This document shows positions 6,145 through 12,570 of a stretch of DNA of 12,570 nucleotides, piece after piece. The DNA comes from DATBFX01 sp036558305 (GTDB lineage: Bacteria > Chloroflexota > Chloroflexia > Thermomicrobiales > UBA6265): contig DATBFX010000547.1 in the NCBI GenBank assembly GCA_036558305.1, positions 1 through 12,570 of the forward strand, written 5' to 3'. The notes beneath the pieces were generated by a model. The model had not been told where the DNA came from. It worked only from the letters and a program-made list of their open reading frames with translations, and did no database searches. The translations under genes were made by a program, and so were the position numbers. Every line of letters begins with the position of its first letter. Positions within the stretch are counted from its first letter, which is position 1.

Positions 6145-7343
6145 CCGCTCCGGCGAATCACGACGTGGAAAACGCCGCTTCCGCCGGGGAGAACCTCCGC
6201 GCCGGCGCCCGGTACCCGCAGCGTGGCGATCACACCGGCAAGGACGCGCGCCGCCGCCATCGACAGCGTGCCGCTTTGCGCCGAGAGCGTGTAGTGCTCG
6301 ATCGCCCCCGCGTCCCCGGCAATGGCACCCGCCGAGACGCGAATACCCCGCGAGGTCGCGCCGATCGGGATTCCACCCACCGCCGGAGCGGGTTCGGTCA
6401 GCCGGGTCAACACCCCCGCCAGTTCGCGGACGTGATGAGGATGGCACAGGCGGTGGCGTTCGCCCGCCTCCCGGCGACGGTGGATCGCGACGGCGAGCAT
6501 CGCCAGCACCAGACCGGCCGCGACCGCGGCGTGCCAGGGCCGCACCGGCAACCAGCCGATCCCGCCGGCGACGACGACGGCGACGGTGAGCAGCACCGAC
6601 AACCACTGCGCGCTGGAAAACCCGCCCCGGTCTGGACGGTCGGGGTCGCCGCGCCCGAACTCGAAGAGGAACCGCCCCGCGTCGTAGGCCACCACGTACC
6701 AGACCAGGGCGCTCCCCGGCGTCCGACCGCTCCAAACCAGCGCGGCGCCGGCGGCAATCACGAATAAGACCCAGAGCGATTCGACGGCCTGGATCGGTAA
6801 CAGCCGCACCCCGACGTAGTACGGCGTGAACCCGGCCGCGGCGTGCTCCGCCCGGTAGCGCACGCCGACGCGGGCGGGGCGCCCGTGGCAGCAGCCGACG
6901 AGCAGGCAACCGATCCGCCCGCAGGCGAGAAAGGCGCCGACCCCGAGGATCGTCGCATCCAGGTACGGCAGCACCGGTCGATCCAGCAATCGCAGCACGA
7001 GCGCCGCCGCGGCCAGCACCGCCACCTCGTGATGGTAGTAGACGAGGCGCTCCTCACCGGTCACGACCTTGGTGATGGTCGCCAGCGCCAGGAACGTCGC
7101 CATCGCCGCCAATGCGACGACCGCCATCGGCCAGAGCGGCAGCCCCCGCCGCGCCACCAACGCCAGCGCCAGCACCCAGGCCAGCGCCAACCCGGCGACG
7201 CCGCAGGTCGTGAACGCGGGCAAACGCCGGCCGCCGACCACGATGCGTGTCCGCACCAACCGGTCGAGCGTCCGATTCACGCCCCGCTCCGGCACATCGT
7301 CCGGCCCGATCGCCGTCGTCGCGGCAGCAGGGAGCGCGCTCAC
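6141..7343 (-). CDS. Lgt-like (prolipoprotein diacylglyceryl transferase family) membrane protein
   Basis: A 400-aa polytopic membrane protein starting with GTG at 7343, which overlaps the previous stop by four bases (GTGA); a longer in-frame extension runs inside the upstream gene and is not real. About seven or eight hydrophobic segments span residues 46-288. GRIGCLLVGCCHGR (142-155) is a variant of the Lgt signature GRxGNFxNxExxGR: R143 and G154 are kept, but the Asn and Glu positions are Cys146, Gly150 and Cys152. A second Lgt-like element, YDAGRFLFEFGRGD (220-233), keeps the Arg/Glu pair (R224, E228). HH (104-105) may correspond to the catalytic-region His. True Lgt moves diacylglycerol from phosphatidylglycerol to a lipobox Cys. 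The soluble tail (290-400) is extra and unrecognised. As last main gene of the DUF4157 operon, it is probably specialised rather than the housekeeping enzyme. Confidence 0.85.
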   Translation of the reverse strand: MSALPAAATTAIGPDDVPERGVNRTLDRLVRTRIVVGGRRLPAFTTCGVAGLALAWVLALALVARRGLPLWPMAVVALAAMATFLALATITKVVTGEERLVYYHHEVAVLAAAALVLRLLDRPVLPYLDATILGVGAFLACGRIGCLLVGCCHGRPARVGVRYRAEHAAAGFTPYYVGVRLLPIQAVESLWVLFVIAAGAALVWSGRTPGSALVWYVVAYDAGRFLFEFGRGDPDRPDRGGFSSAQWLSVLLTVAVVVAGGIGWLPVRPWHAAVAAGLVLAMLAVAIHRRREAGERHRLCHPHHVRELAGVLTRLTEPAPAVGGIPIGATSRGIRVSAGAIAGDAGAIEHYTLSAQSGTLSMAAARVLAGVIATLRVPGAGAEVLPGGSGVFHVVIRRSG

Positions 7344-7876
7344 GTCGGCTGCCACTTCGCCTCGCACGGTCCGACGGTCGCCCCATCGAGGCGCAAGATC
7401 GCCCGCAGCACCACCGGCACCGGCGCGTGCCGGAGCGTCCAGACCGTCGGGACATCGCCGCCGGAGGGCGGGACGTCGGGGTCGAACCGCAACCGGATCG
7501 GCGTCTCGATGTGCGCGGTTTTCCCCGGCTCGATCGTGACCTCGACCGGGTACAGACCGGTGTCGTGGATCGGCTGGACGATCGGGACCGGGCCGTCCGC
7601 CGCGGTCGCCGTGAGCTCGAAGTCGAGGTACGGGCGGAAGTACCGCGCGGTCACCGGCCGCCCGCCGGCGTTGCGCAGCTCGAACGCCAGCGCGATCTCG
7701 GACCCACCGGTGGGGAGGAGTTGCAGCGTACAGGCGAGCGTCTCCATGCGGGGCCACACCTCCCGTGGCGTCGGCCAATGGGCGAACACCGCCACCGCCA
7801 TGATACCGACCGCGACGAACCGCGACACGCCACCCGGCGACCACGACCGGCCGAGCGTAGCGTCCTTCAAGCTCAC
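7340..7876 (-). CDS. Membrane-anchored protein of unknown function in the DUF4157 operon
   Basis: A 178-aa protein between the DUF4157 gene and the Lgt-like gene. Its GTG start at 7876 overlaps the preceding TGA by four bases, and its own TGA overlaps the next GTG the same way. Residues 17-33 (VSRFVAVGIMAVAVFAH) form a single hydrophobic segment after a short positively charged end, so it is a signal anchor or signal peptide with the rest outside. The remainder looks like a beta-sandwich: ALAFELRNAGGRPVTARYF (62-80), LDFELTAT, YPVEVTIEPGKTAHIETPIRL (109-129). The 'LRNAGGRPV' and 'IEPGKT' elements are reminiscent of Ig-like accessory or CARDB-type folds. C49 and C171 could pair. No family recognised; conserved position in the operon suggests a partner of its neighbours. 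Confidence 0.82.
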   Translation of the reverse strand: MSLKDATLGRSWSPGGVSRFVAVGIMAVAVFAHWPTPREVWPRMETLACTLQLLPTGGSEIALAFELRNAGGRPVTARYFRPYLDFELTATAADGPVPIVQPIHDTGLYPVEVTIEPGKTAHIETPIRLRFDPDVPPSGGDVPTVWTLRHAPVPVVLRAILRLDGATVGPCEAKWQPT

Positions 7877-10146
7877 GGCACGCGCATCTTCTTCAAGACC
7901 TTGCTCCCGTCCGTCTTCAAGATGCGCCGGATCGTGTACTTGCCGAGCACGACGCCGGGTTCGACTTCGTACCACTGCGGCAGGTCGACGTAGACCTCCT
8001 TCATCGTGATCAGCGCCGCCTCCATGGTCGCCTTGTCGACGGCCATCCCGGAGTGGCCGTCGTAGATCTTGTCGCCGGCGGAGACGGTGAAGGTTCCGTT
8101 GCTGCTCGACGTGCCGAAGAAGTGGGCGGTGACGTCGGCGTCCGTCTTGATCGCCGGGTGCGCCTTCAACCAGTCCGGTTTCAGATCGGCCAGCGCGATG
8201 TTGCAGGTCCGCTGCCCGAACTTCTCGATGATCGTCTGACCGATGTAGTCGTCCTTGGCGTCGCCGCCGAGGTCGGGACCGAGTTTGTAGGTGTACTTGC
8301 TGCCCAGCGGCCGCTCCCCCTCGGTCTCCTGTTGCGTGATCGTCGTCGGCGTCGTCCCCTTCTTGCCGAACGTCCAATCGTAGTTGAGCACGATCGCGCC
8401 GTCGGAGAGGCGCTTGACGTCGAGATGGACCGTCACCGCGTCGGTCCCGTTCCAGGCGGCGTCGATGAAGAAGTAGACGTTGCCGGAGGTCAGACCGGCG
8501 ATCGTCTTCGAGGCGCTCCCGGTAGCAGAATCGAACTTGCCGCCGGTCGCCGTGTAGACCAGTTGGAAATCGTTCGGCGTGGCGTGGGTGAACTCGTCGT
8601 TGAAGATGATCTCCTCGCCCGCCCGCGACTTCGGCGCGTGGTCGTAGGGGATAACGTCGCCCGGCACCGGCGGCACCGCCGAGGCCGGCGACTTCGCCCC
8701 GCCGTTGCAGCGCTGCAACCGCAATCCGGTCCGCAACCGCGGCAGCGCCTGGTGCGCCACGTCCGCCAACCCCGACTTCATCCCGCCCCAGAGCGACATC
8801 ACCGCGCCGACGGCCGACCGATCGGCGTCCTCCTCCAGCGCGTCGACCTCGCCCTCTCCCTTCGCCAGCGGCGCCTGCGTCGCCGGCATCGCGCTCTGCT
8901 GCGCGACGTGCGCCAGCTCGTGCGCGATCAGGGCGTCGCCGGCCGGGGTACCGGGTTGGTACTCGCCGGCGCCGAACGCGACGTCGCGACCGATCGTGAA
9001 GGCGCGCGCGTTGAGACTGGCGCTTACCTCCGCCGCCCGGCCGTCGGTGTGGACCCGCACCGCCGAGAAGTCCTGCCCGAACGCGGCGGCGAGTCCGGAA
9101 CCGGTGCTGCCGCTCAACGGTTCGCCGGGACCGAGTCGCGCCCGGATCGCCCGCGGATCGGCGCCGTCCCGCGCCCCGCCCTCGCGCGCCTTGAACAACA
9201 GGTCGCCGATACCCGAGATCAACCCGTTCGCCGCCGACGTCGCCGCGTCGACCGCCGCACCGACCACCCCACCCCCGCTCGCCTCCTCGGCGACGGCGCG
9301 GACGCGACTGCCGATCTGCGGCAGGTAGTCGGACGCCGCGGTCGCACCGGCACTCCCCGGCACCTCCTGCTGGACCGTTTGCTCCAGCGCGGAGGGCGTC
9401 ATTCCCTGGTAGGTGCGGAGCTGCTGATCGATCTCCTGCCTCGCCAGTGGCAGCAGCGGCGAATCGCCGAGCACGCTCTCGACCGCCGCCGTCGCGACGT
9501 TCCGCACCCCGCCGAGGAACTCGCCCTTCCGCATCTGGCCGGGACCGAGATCGGTGACGTCGTCGCCGACGATCAACCCGCCGCGCGACGGCGCCTCTTG
9601 CGATTCCCCTTCCGCTTCGACTTCTTCGTTGCCCAGCGGCGCGGCGAGCTCCTGTCCGGCTTCCTCGCCGATCGCTTCGGCCGGTGCCTCCTCGGTGCCC
9701 GCCGTCTCGACCGGCTCTTCGGGAGCCGCTTCCACGTATGGGGACGCTTCCTCCCCCGCCGATTCGGCTTCACCACCCCCCGACTCGGCCGGCGGTTCCC
9801 CCTCGCCGCCCCCTTCGGACGCGCCGGTCGCCTCGTAGATCTGCTCGGACGACGGCTCCGCGGCCACCTCTTCGCTCGGTTCTTCGGCGGCCTCCGACTC
9901 CTCCTCCTGCCGCTGGAGCAGCCCCGTGACGTGCCGGTTGCCATACGTCCGTTGGAGGCGGAGCACCGCCTGCTGGCGGCGGGAACGGGCGGTGGGATGC
10001 GCCGGCGGCGCGGATCGCACCTCACGCGCGCCGGCGGTCGCGACGGGGTCGACTTGCCGCGTCGATTCGCTCGCCGCCTCGGCCGGAGCCGCGCGGTGGC
10101 GATCGGCGTCGTTCTGGTGCTGGGGTGGCAGGGGTTGGGCACTCAT
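7873..10146 (-). CDS. DUF4157 (HELAH-motif) protein, eCIS-cargo type, with unknown C-terminal domain
   Basis: A 757-aa protein. I start at the ATG at 10146 (MSAQPLPP) because GGGTGG lies eight bases upstream; in-frame ATG 10152 and GTG 10158 are alternatives. Order: a disordered basic start; LQRTYGNRHVTGLLQR (64-79), a short motif recurring before DUF4157 domains; an acidic Glu/Ala/Pro/Gly-rich stretch (81-187); a helical region (195-330); DUF4157 (about 336-420, PF13699) with the metal-site-like HELAH (409-413); then LRLQRCNGG (475-483), another recurring motif, and a beta-rich C-terminal part (495-757). DUF4157 is enriched among cargo proteins of extracellular contractile injection systems, often ahead of variable toxic domains. 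The C-terminal part (YTYKLGPDLGGDAKDDYIGQ, AHFFGTSSSNGTFTV, MKEVYVDLPQW) is not assigned to a known activity by me. No signal peptide is visible. Confidence 0.88.
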   Translation of the reverse strand: MSAQPLPPQHQNDADRHRAAPAEAASESTRQVDPVATAGAREVRSAPPAHPTARSRRQQAVLRLQRTYGNRHVTGLLQRQEEESEAAEEPSEEVAAEPSSEQIYEATGASEGGGEGEPPAESGGGEAESAGEEASPYVEAAPEEPVETAGTEEAPAEAIGEEAGQELAAPLGNEEVEAEGESQEAPSRGGLIVGDDVTDLGPGQMRKGEFLGGVRNVATAAVESVLGDSPLLPLARQEIDQQLRTYQGMTPSALEQTVQQEVPGSAGATAASDYLPQIGSRVRAVAEEASGGGVVGAAVDAATSAANGLISGIGDLLFKAREGGARDGADPRAIRARLGPGEPLSGSTGSGLAAAFGQDFSAVRVHTDGRAAEVSASLNARAFTIGRDVAFGAGEYQPGTPAGDALIAHELAHVAQQSAMPATQAPLAKGEGEVDALEEDADRSAVGAVMSLWGGMKSGLADVAHQALPRLRTGLRLQRCNGGAKSPASAVPPVPGDVIPYDHAPKSRAGEEIIFNDEFTHATPNDFQLVYTATGGKFDSATGSASKTIAGLTSGNVYFFIDAAWNGTDAVTVHLDVKRLSDGAIVLNYDWTFGKKGTTPTTITQQETEGERPLGSKYTYKLGPDLGGDAKDDYIGQTIIEKFGQRTCNIALADLKPDWLKAHPAIKTDADVTAHFFGTSSSNGTFTVSAGDKIYDGHSGMAVDKATMEAALITMKEVYVDLPQWYEVEPGVVLGKYTIRRILKTDGSKVLKKMRVP

Positions 10147-10159
10147 CGGCATCGCCACC

Positions 10160-10181
10160 CGCGACGCGAGCGGTCGTCGCG
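10160..10181 (-). promoter_or_regulatory. Leader hairpin next to the DUF4157 ribosome site
   Basis: CGCGACG (10160-10166) and CGTCGCG (10175-10181) form a perfect 7-bp stem with an eight-base loop. In the minus-strand transcript it lies immediately 5' of the GGGTGG Shine-Dalgarno (10160-10155), touching its first base. It could restrain translation initiation; this is inference from position only. Confidence 0.3.
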
Positions 10182-10215
10182 CCGTGCCGTTCGTTCGTTC
10201 CTCCGAGCCGCGGCG

Positions 10216-10244
10216 AGTATACGCCCGCCCCCACCTCGCCTCAA
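10216..10244 (-). promoter_or_regulatory. Sigma70-type promoter for the DUF4157 operon
   Basis: On the minus strand TTGAGG (10244-10239) is separated by exactly 17 bp from TATACT (10221-10216), a close match to TTGACA-17-TATAAT. It lies between the stop of the TetR-type gene and the DUF4157 start, so the operon can be transcribed independently of the repressor gene. The predicted transcript starts near 10209, leaving a leader of about 60 bases. Confidence 0.55.
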
Positions 10245-10274
10245 CCGCTGGTCATGCTGCATCGACTGCGGCGA

Positions 10275-10862
10275 TCAGAGCGGTTTGTACGGTTGGAGCA
10301 TCGTGTCGAGGTCCACGCGCAACCAGTCCGCGAGCGCCCCTTCGCGGGCGACCGCCCACGTCACGAGCGACCCGTGGTACGTGGTCTGGACCGCACGGGC
10401 GACCCGCGCCGATTGCAGTCGGACGAGCTCGCCGGCGCGAACCGCCTCCTCGAGCAGCGCCCGGATCTCCTCTCGCATTGCGCGGCTCTGCTCGAGCGCC
10501 TGGTCGCGGAACTCCGCGTCACCCAGGTCGCCCTGACGGAAAGCGAGGTGGTTCGCCAGCGCCTCGGCAGAATCGATCCCACGCGTCAGATCGATCAAGG
10601 CGGTCACCAGCGCGTCCAGCGGCGAGTCCGTCGCCTGCCGCGCCGCCGCAAACGTCTCCGCCAGCGCCTCGGCGCCTAACACCGCGAGAGCGAGCAGCAG
10701 TCGCCGTTTGGACCCAAATCGCTGGACGAGCGTCGCCGGTGCCAACCCAACCTCGACGGCAACATCGGCCAGAGTCAGGCGCGCCGGACCGACGCGACCG
10801 AGCGCGCGGGCGGTCGCGGCAAGGATCGCGGCGTCGCTGGCGGTCCGTGGCCGTCCCGGCAT
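10275..10862 (-). CDS. TetR/AcrR-family transcriptional repressor
   Basis: A 195-aa protein starting at an ATG at 10862 with AAAAGGA about 11 bases upstream. The N-terminus is a TetR_N helix-turn-helix domain (PF00440): RPRTASDAAILAATARALGR (4-23), LTLADVAVEVGLAPATLVQRFGSKRRLLLALA (29-60). The remaining helices form a ligand-binding domain; DSPLDALVTALIDLTRG (79-95) and NHLAFRQGDLGDAEFRDQALEQSRAMREEIRALLEEAVRAGEL (104-146) are typical. TetR proteins usually repress a neighbouring divergent gene and themselves; here the divergent gene is the MOSC protein, 99 bp away. The DUF4157 operon follows on the same strand but has its own promoter. The inducer is unknown. Confidence 0.93.
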   Translation of the reverse strand: MPGRPRTASDAAILAATARALGRVGPARLTLADVAVEVGLAPATLVQRFGSKRRLLLALAVLGAEALAETFAAARQATDSPLDALVTALIDLTRGIDSAEALANHLAFRQGDLGDAEFRDQALEQSRAMREEIRALLEEAVRAGELVRLQSARVARAVQTTYHGSLVTWAVAREGALADWLRVDLDTMLQPYKPL

Positions 10863-10883
10863 GACCGGACTCGTCCTTTTGTG

Positions 10884-10897
10884 AATGACCGTTCGTT
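10884..10897. promoter_or_regulatory. Candidate TetR operator between the repressor and MOSC genes
   Basis: AATGACCGTTCGTT is an imperfect palindrome (five of seven positions symmetrical per arm) resembling the TGACCGTTCGTT-type sites common in front of TetR-family genes. It lies 22 bases before the repressor start and 65 before the MOSC start, where one bound dimer could block both. Only position and partial symmetry support it. Confidence 0.4.
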
Positions 10898-10961
10898 TAT
10901 CTTCGCCGGTAGTGTACCCTGGACCCCACGGACGATCGGTGCCCGTGGGAAGCAGGACCGC

Positions 10962-11636
10962 ATGCGGATCGGAACGCTTCAATCCCTCCAGGTCGGCACA
11001 CCGCACCGCTACGGGAGCGAAGGTGCGGCGGACGAGTTGGCGCGCCCCTGGGAAACCTCGTTCTTCCGCACGCCGAGCGACCGGCCGCGCTGGCTCTTCA
11101 CCACCCACCTCGACGGCAATGCGCAGGCGGACACGAAAAACCACGGCCACCCCGACCAGGCGCTCCTCCTCTACGCCGCCGCGCACTACCCGCTCTGGCG
11201 CACGGAGCTCGATCGACCGGAGATCGGCCCGGGCGGTTTCGGCGAAAACTGCACCCTCGACGGCCTGAGCGAGGCAACCGCCTGCATCGGCGACGTCTAC
11301 GCGATCGGCGAGGCGCGGATCCGGGTGACCGGACCGCGCTACCCGTGCACGAAGATCGAGCGGCGTTGGGGCATCCCCGGTCTCACCGCCCGCGTCGCCG
11401 CAACCGGCCGCACCGGCTGGTACTGCAGCGTCGTCGCCGAAGGGTTGCTAACACCCGGTCAGCCCGTCCTCCTCGTCGAGCGCCCGTACCCCGCCTGGAC
11501 CATGGCGCTGACCAACGACTTCGGTCACTGCCGCAACCGCGACCTCGCCACTGCCGAAGCCCTCGCCGCCTGCCCCCTCCTCGACCCGTGGTGGCAACGC
11601 CTCGTCGTCCGCCGGGCGACGGGGCAGGAGTGGTAA
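10962..11636 (+). CDS. YiiM-like MOSC-domain protein
   Basis: A 224-aa protein, the same length as E. coli YiiM as I recall it, starting at the ATG at 10962 with AGGA five bases upstream. MRIGTLQSLQVG opens the beta-barrel MOSC domain (PF03473). DGNAQADTKNHGHPDQALLLY (51-71), GGFGENCTLDGL (91-102) and GPRYPCTKIERR (124-135) are the family signatures, the last holding the conserved Cys (C129) proposed to bind a sulfur or molybdenum centre. The C-terminal LTNDFGHCRNRDLATAEALAACPLLDPWWQRLVVRR region (183-218) fits the 3-alpha domain (PF03475). YiiM-type proteins take part in reduction of N-hydroxylated bases such as 6-N-hydroxylaminopurine; whether this one does is inferred from similarity. Divergent from the TetR-type repressor, which probably controls it. 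Confidence 0.92.
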   Translation: MRIGTLQSLQVGTPHRYGSEGAADELARPWETSFFRTPSDRPRWLFTTHLDGNAQADTKNHGHPDQALLLYAAAHYPLWRTELDRPEIGPGGFGENCTLDGLSEATACIGDVYAIGEARIRVTGPRYPCTKIERRWGIPGLTARVAATGRTGWYCSVVAEGLLTPGQPVLLVERPYPAWTMALTNDFGHCRNRDLATAEALAACPLLDPWWQRLVVRRATGQEW

Positions 11637-11646
11637 GCCCGGAGGG

Positions 11647-12570
11647 TCACGGCGTCGCCGCGGGCGTCGCCGCGGTCGCATCCCGCGCCCAGAGGTAGCC
11701 GCCCGCCCCGGTGGGGTTTGCACCGGCGACATCGGCGACGGAATAGGCATGACCGCCGGCCGTGGCCGCGATGTTCAGCGTCATGACTTCGCCGGGTACG
11801 AGAGTCGCCGAGACGTCGAAATCCTCCATGGCGAAGTGGTGGGGTTTGCTCCCGTGATTGACGACCTTGACCGTGACCAATCGCCCCGCCGGGATGGCGG
11901 CCTCCTCGGGCAGCGTCAACCCGTCCCAGATGTCGATCACGACCGAATGCCGAGTCGGTCCCGTGTAACCCGTCTCGATCCAGACGTCCGGCGCCACCTG
12001 CGCGGAATCGCTAAGAATCCAGGCCCCTCCGTACGGTGCATAGACGAGGTACTCCTCAAAGCCGAGACCGAACGGATCGGAGGAGATAAGAGCGCCCACA
12101 CGTCCATCGGGAAGAGCCGTCATCCGCAGCACCTCGGGTGCCGACAGCGGTGTGGGTCCGCCAGTCGTCTCCGCCTCGGCGGTTGGTGTGCCGCCGCTCC
12201 TGGCGAGGTTGAGGCAAGCGTATTCCAATCGAACTGCACCGGTAACCGCTTGGCGTGTCGTTGCGTCGGGATCCGGACCATCTGGCAGTGCCGACTCCGG
12301 AATAACCCATTGGACGGTATGGGGTGGCATCGGAGCGGGCCGTTGCACGGCCGGAATGCTCCGAAAGAGGATCGGCTCGAACTGCTGGTCGACCTCCGGA
12401 CGAGCCGTCAGCGCCGTTTCGTGCTTCAGCCTGCACTCCGCGGGGTCCGGACCTGGACCGACCGGAGCGGCGACACCGGTTACTGACTCCCCGTGCTCTT
12501 CCGGTCCGCGTCCGGAGAACGCGAAGGAAGCAACGGCTAGGATCGCCGCCGCTGCAATCGCGGCAACGAC
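11647..12570 (-). CDS. Secreted protein with NTF2-like and degenerate cupredoxin domains (5' end outside window)
   Basis: The frame is open from the window edge to the stop at 11647 (307 visible residues); internal GTG/ATG codons near 12348 are not the start because a signal peptide is read upstream: VVAAIAAAAILAVASFAFSG (1-20). Its first residues lie beyond the window. Residues 110-195 include LEYACLNLA and a LPDGRVGALISS / EEYLVYAPYGGAWILSDS pattern like the NTF2-like secreted proteins of some Chloroflexota. Residues 211-296 are a cupredoxin-like fold: IDIWDGLTLPEEAAIPAGRL, VVNHGSKPHHFAM, LVPGEVMTLNIAATAGGHAYSV. One histidine site remains (H244/H245), but the usual Cys...His...Met copper loop is replaced by VADVAGANPTGAGG, so copper binding looks lost. 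It ends in a TAATPAATP-type tail. Confidence 0.82.
   Translation of the reverse strand, partial: VVAAIAAAAILAVASFAFSGRGPEEHGESVTGVAAPVGPGPDPAECRLKHETALTARPEVDQQFEPILFRSIPAVQRPAPMPPHTVQWVIPESALPDGPDPDATTRQAVTGAVRLEYACLNLARSGGTPTAEAETTGGPTPLSAPEVLRMTALPDGRVGALISSDPFGLGFEEYLVYAPYGGAWILSDSAQVAPDVWIETGYTGPTRHSVVIDIWDGLTLPEEAAIPAGRLVTVKVVNHGSKPHHFAMEDFDVSATLVPGEVMTLNIAATAGGHAYSVADVAGANPTGAGGYLWARDATAATPAATP
11651..11674. repeat. Two perfect 12-bp tandem repeats in the C-terminal tail
   Basis: GGCGTCGCCGCG occurs twice in a row inside the 3' end of the cupredoxin-like gene and encodes its repeated Ala-Ala-Thr-Pro tail. The unit is in phase with the codons, so copy-number change by slippage would lengthen or shorten the tail without a frameshift. 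Confidence 0.8.

Noticed and set aside
6079..6909. A 276-codon minus-strand frame overlapping the Lgt-like gene
   Set aside because: Arginine-rich shadow in another frame; only its final 21 codons past the Lgt-like stop are kept as a weak candidate.
7724..7747. Lipobox-like TLAC at residues 46-49 of the 178-aa protein, tempting given the Lgt-like neighbour
   Set aside because: The -3 residue is Thr and the cysteine is about 15 residues beyond the hydrophobic segment, too far for a lipoprotein signal.
8053..10536. An 827-codon open frame on the plus strand opposite the DUF4157 gene
   Set aside because: It is rich in Arg, Leu and Gly with no recognisable domain, and lies antisense to a gene with clear domains; long antisense frames arise from GC-rich codon usage.

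Overview
The window is GC-rich (about two-thirds G+C by eye) bacterial chromosome with genes on both strands and no rRNA, tRNA, insertion sequence, phage gene or CRISPR array that I can see. Several features hint at the Chloroflexota, perhaps the Thermomicrobia: the GC content, the frequent GTG starts, and a secreted NTF2-like/cupredoxin protein with a Thr-Pro-Ala tail. This is an inference from style, not a proven assignment.

Layout. 1-970 (-): YihY/BrkB-family membrane protein, cut by the window edge. 971-1411: no gene. 1412-2479 (-): PRC-barrel-like/DUF2382/PRC-barrel-like stress-type protein. 2701-3801 (+): family 4 glycosyltransferase. 3804-4322 (-): DinB-like protein. 4485-4922 (+): GNAT acetyltransferase. 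4955-5546 (-): YefM-YoeB type toxin-antitoxin pair with overlapping reading frames. 5793-6062 (+): small cysteine-containing protein of unknown function. 6141-10146 (-): three tightly linked genes. 10275-10862 (-): TetR-type repressor. 10962-11636 (+): YiiM-like MOSC protein, divergent from the repressor. 11647-12570 (-): secreted protein with a degenerate cupredoxin domain, cut at its 5' end by the window edge.

The most unusual part is 6141-10146. A recognisable promoter (TTGAGG, 17 bp, TATACT) lies just upstream of a 757-aa protein carrying the DUF4157 domain with its HELAH motif. DUF4157 is known from cargo of extracellular contractile injection systems (eCIS). The gene is followed by a 178-aa protein with one N-terminal membrane anchor and then by a 400-aa Lgt-like (prolipoprotein diacylglyceryl transferase family) membrane protein. 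Each downstream gene starts with a GTG whose last bases are shared with the previous TGA stop (GTGA), so the three are very probably translated together. No injection-system structural gene is present here. The operon could be an orphan cargo/processing/immunity module, or a delivery-independent surface system.

The remaining genes are mostly single housekeeping or stress functions. The YefM-YoeB pair and the TetR/MOSC divergent pair have the arrangement expected for autoregulated units, with candidate operator sequences in front of them.
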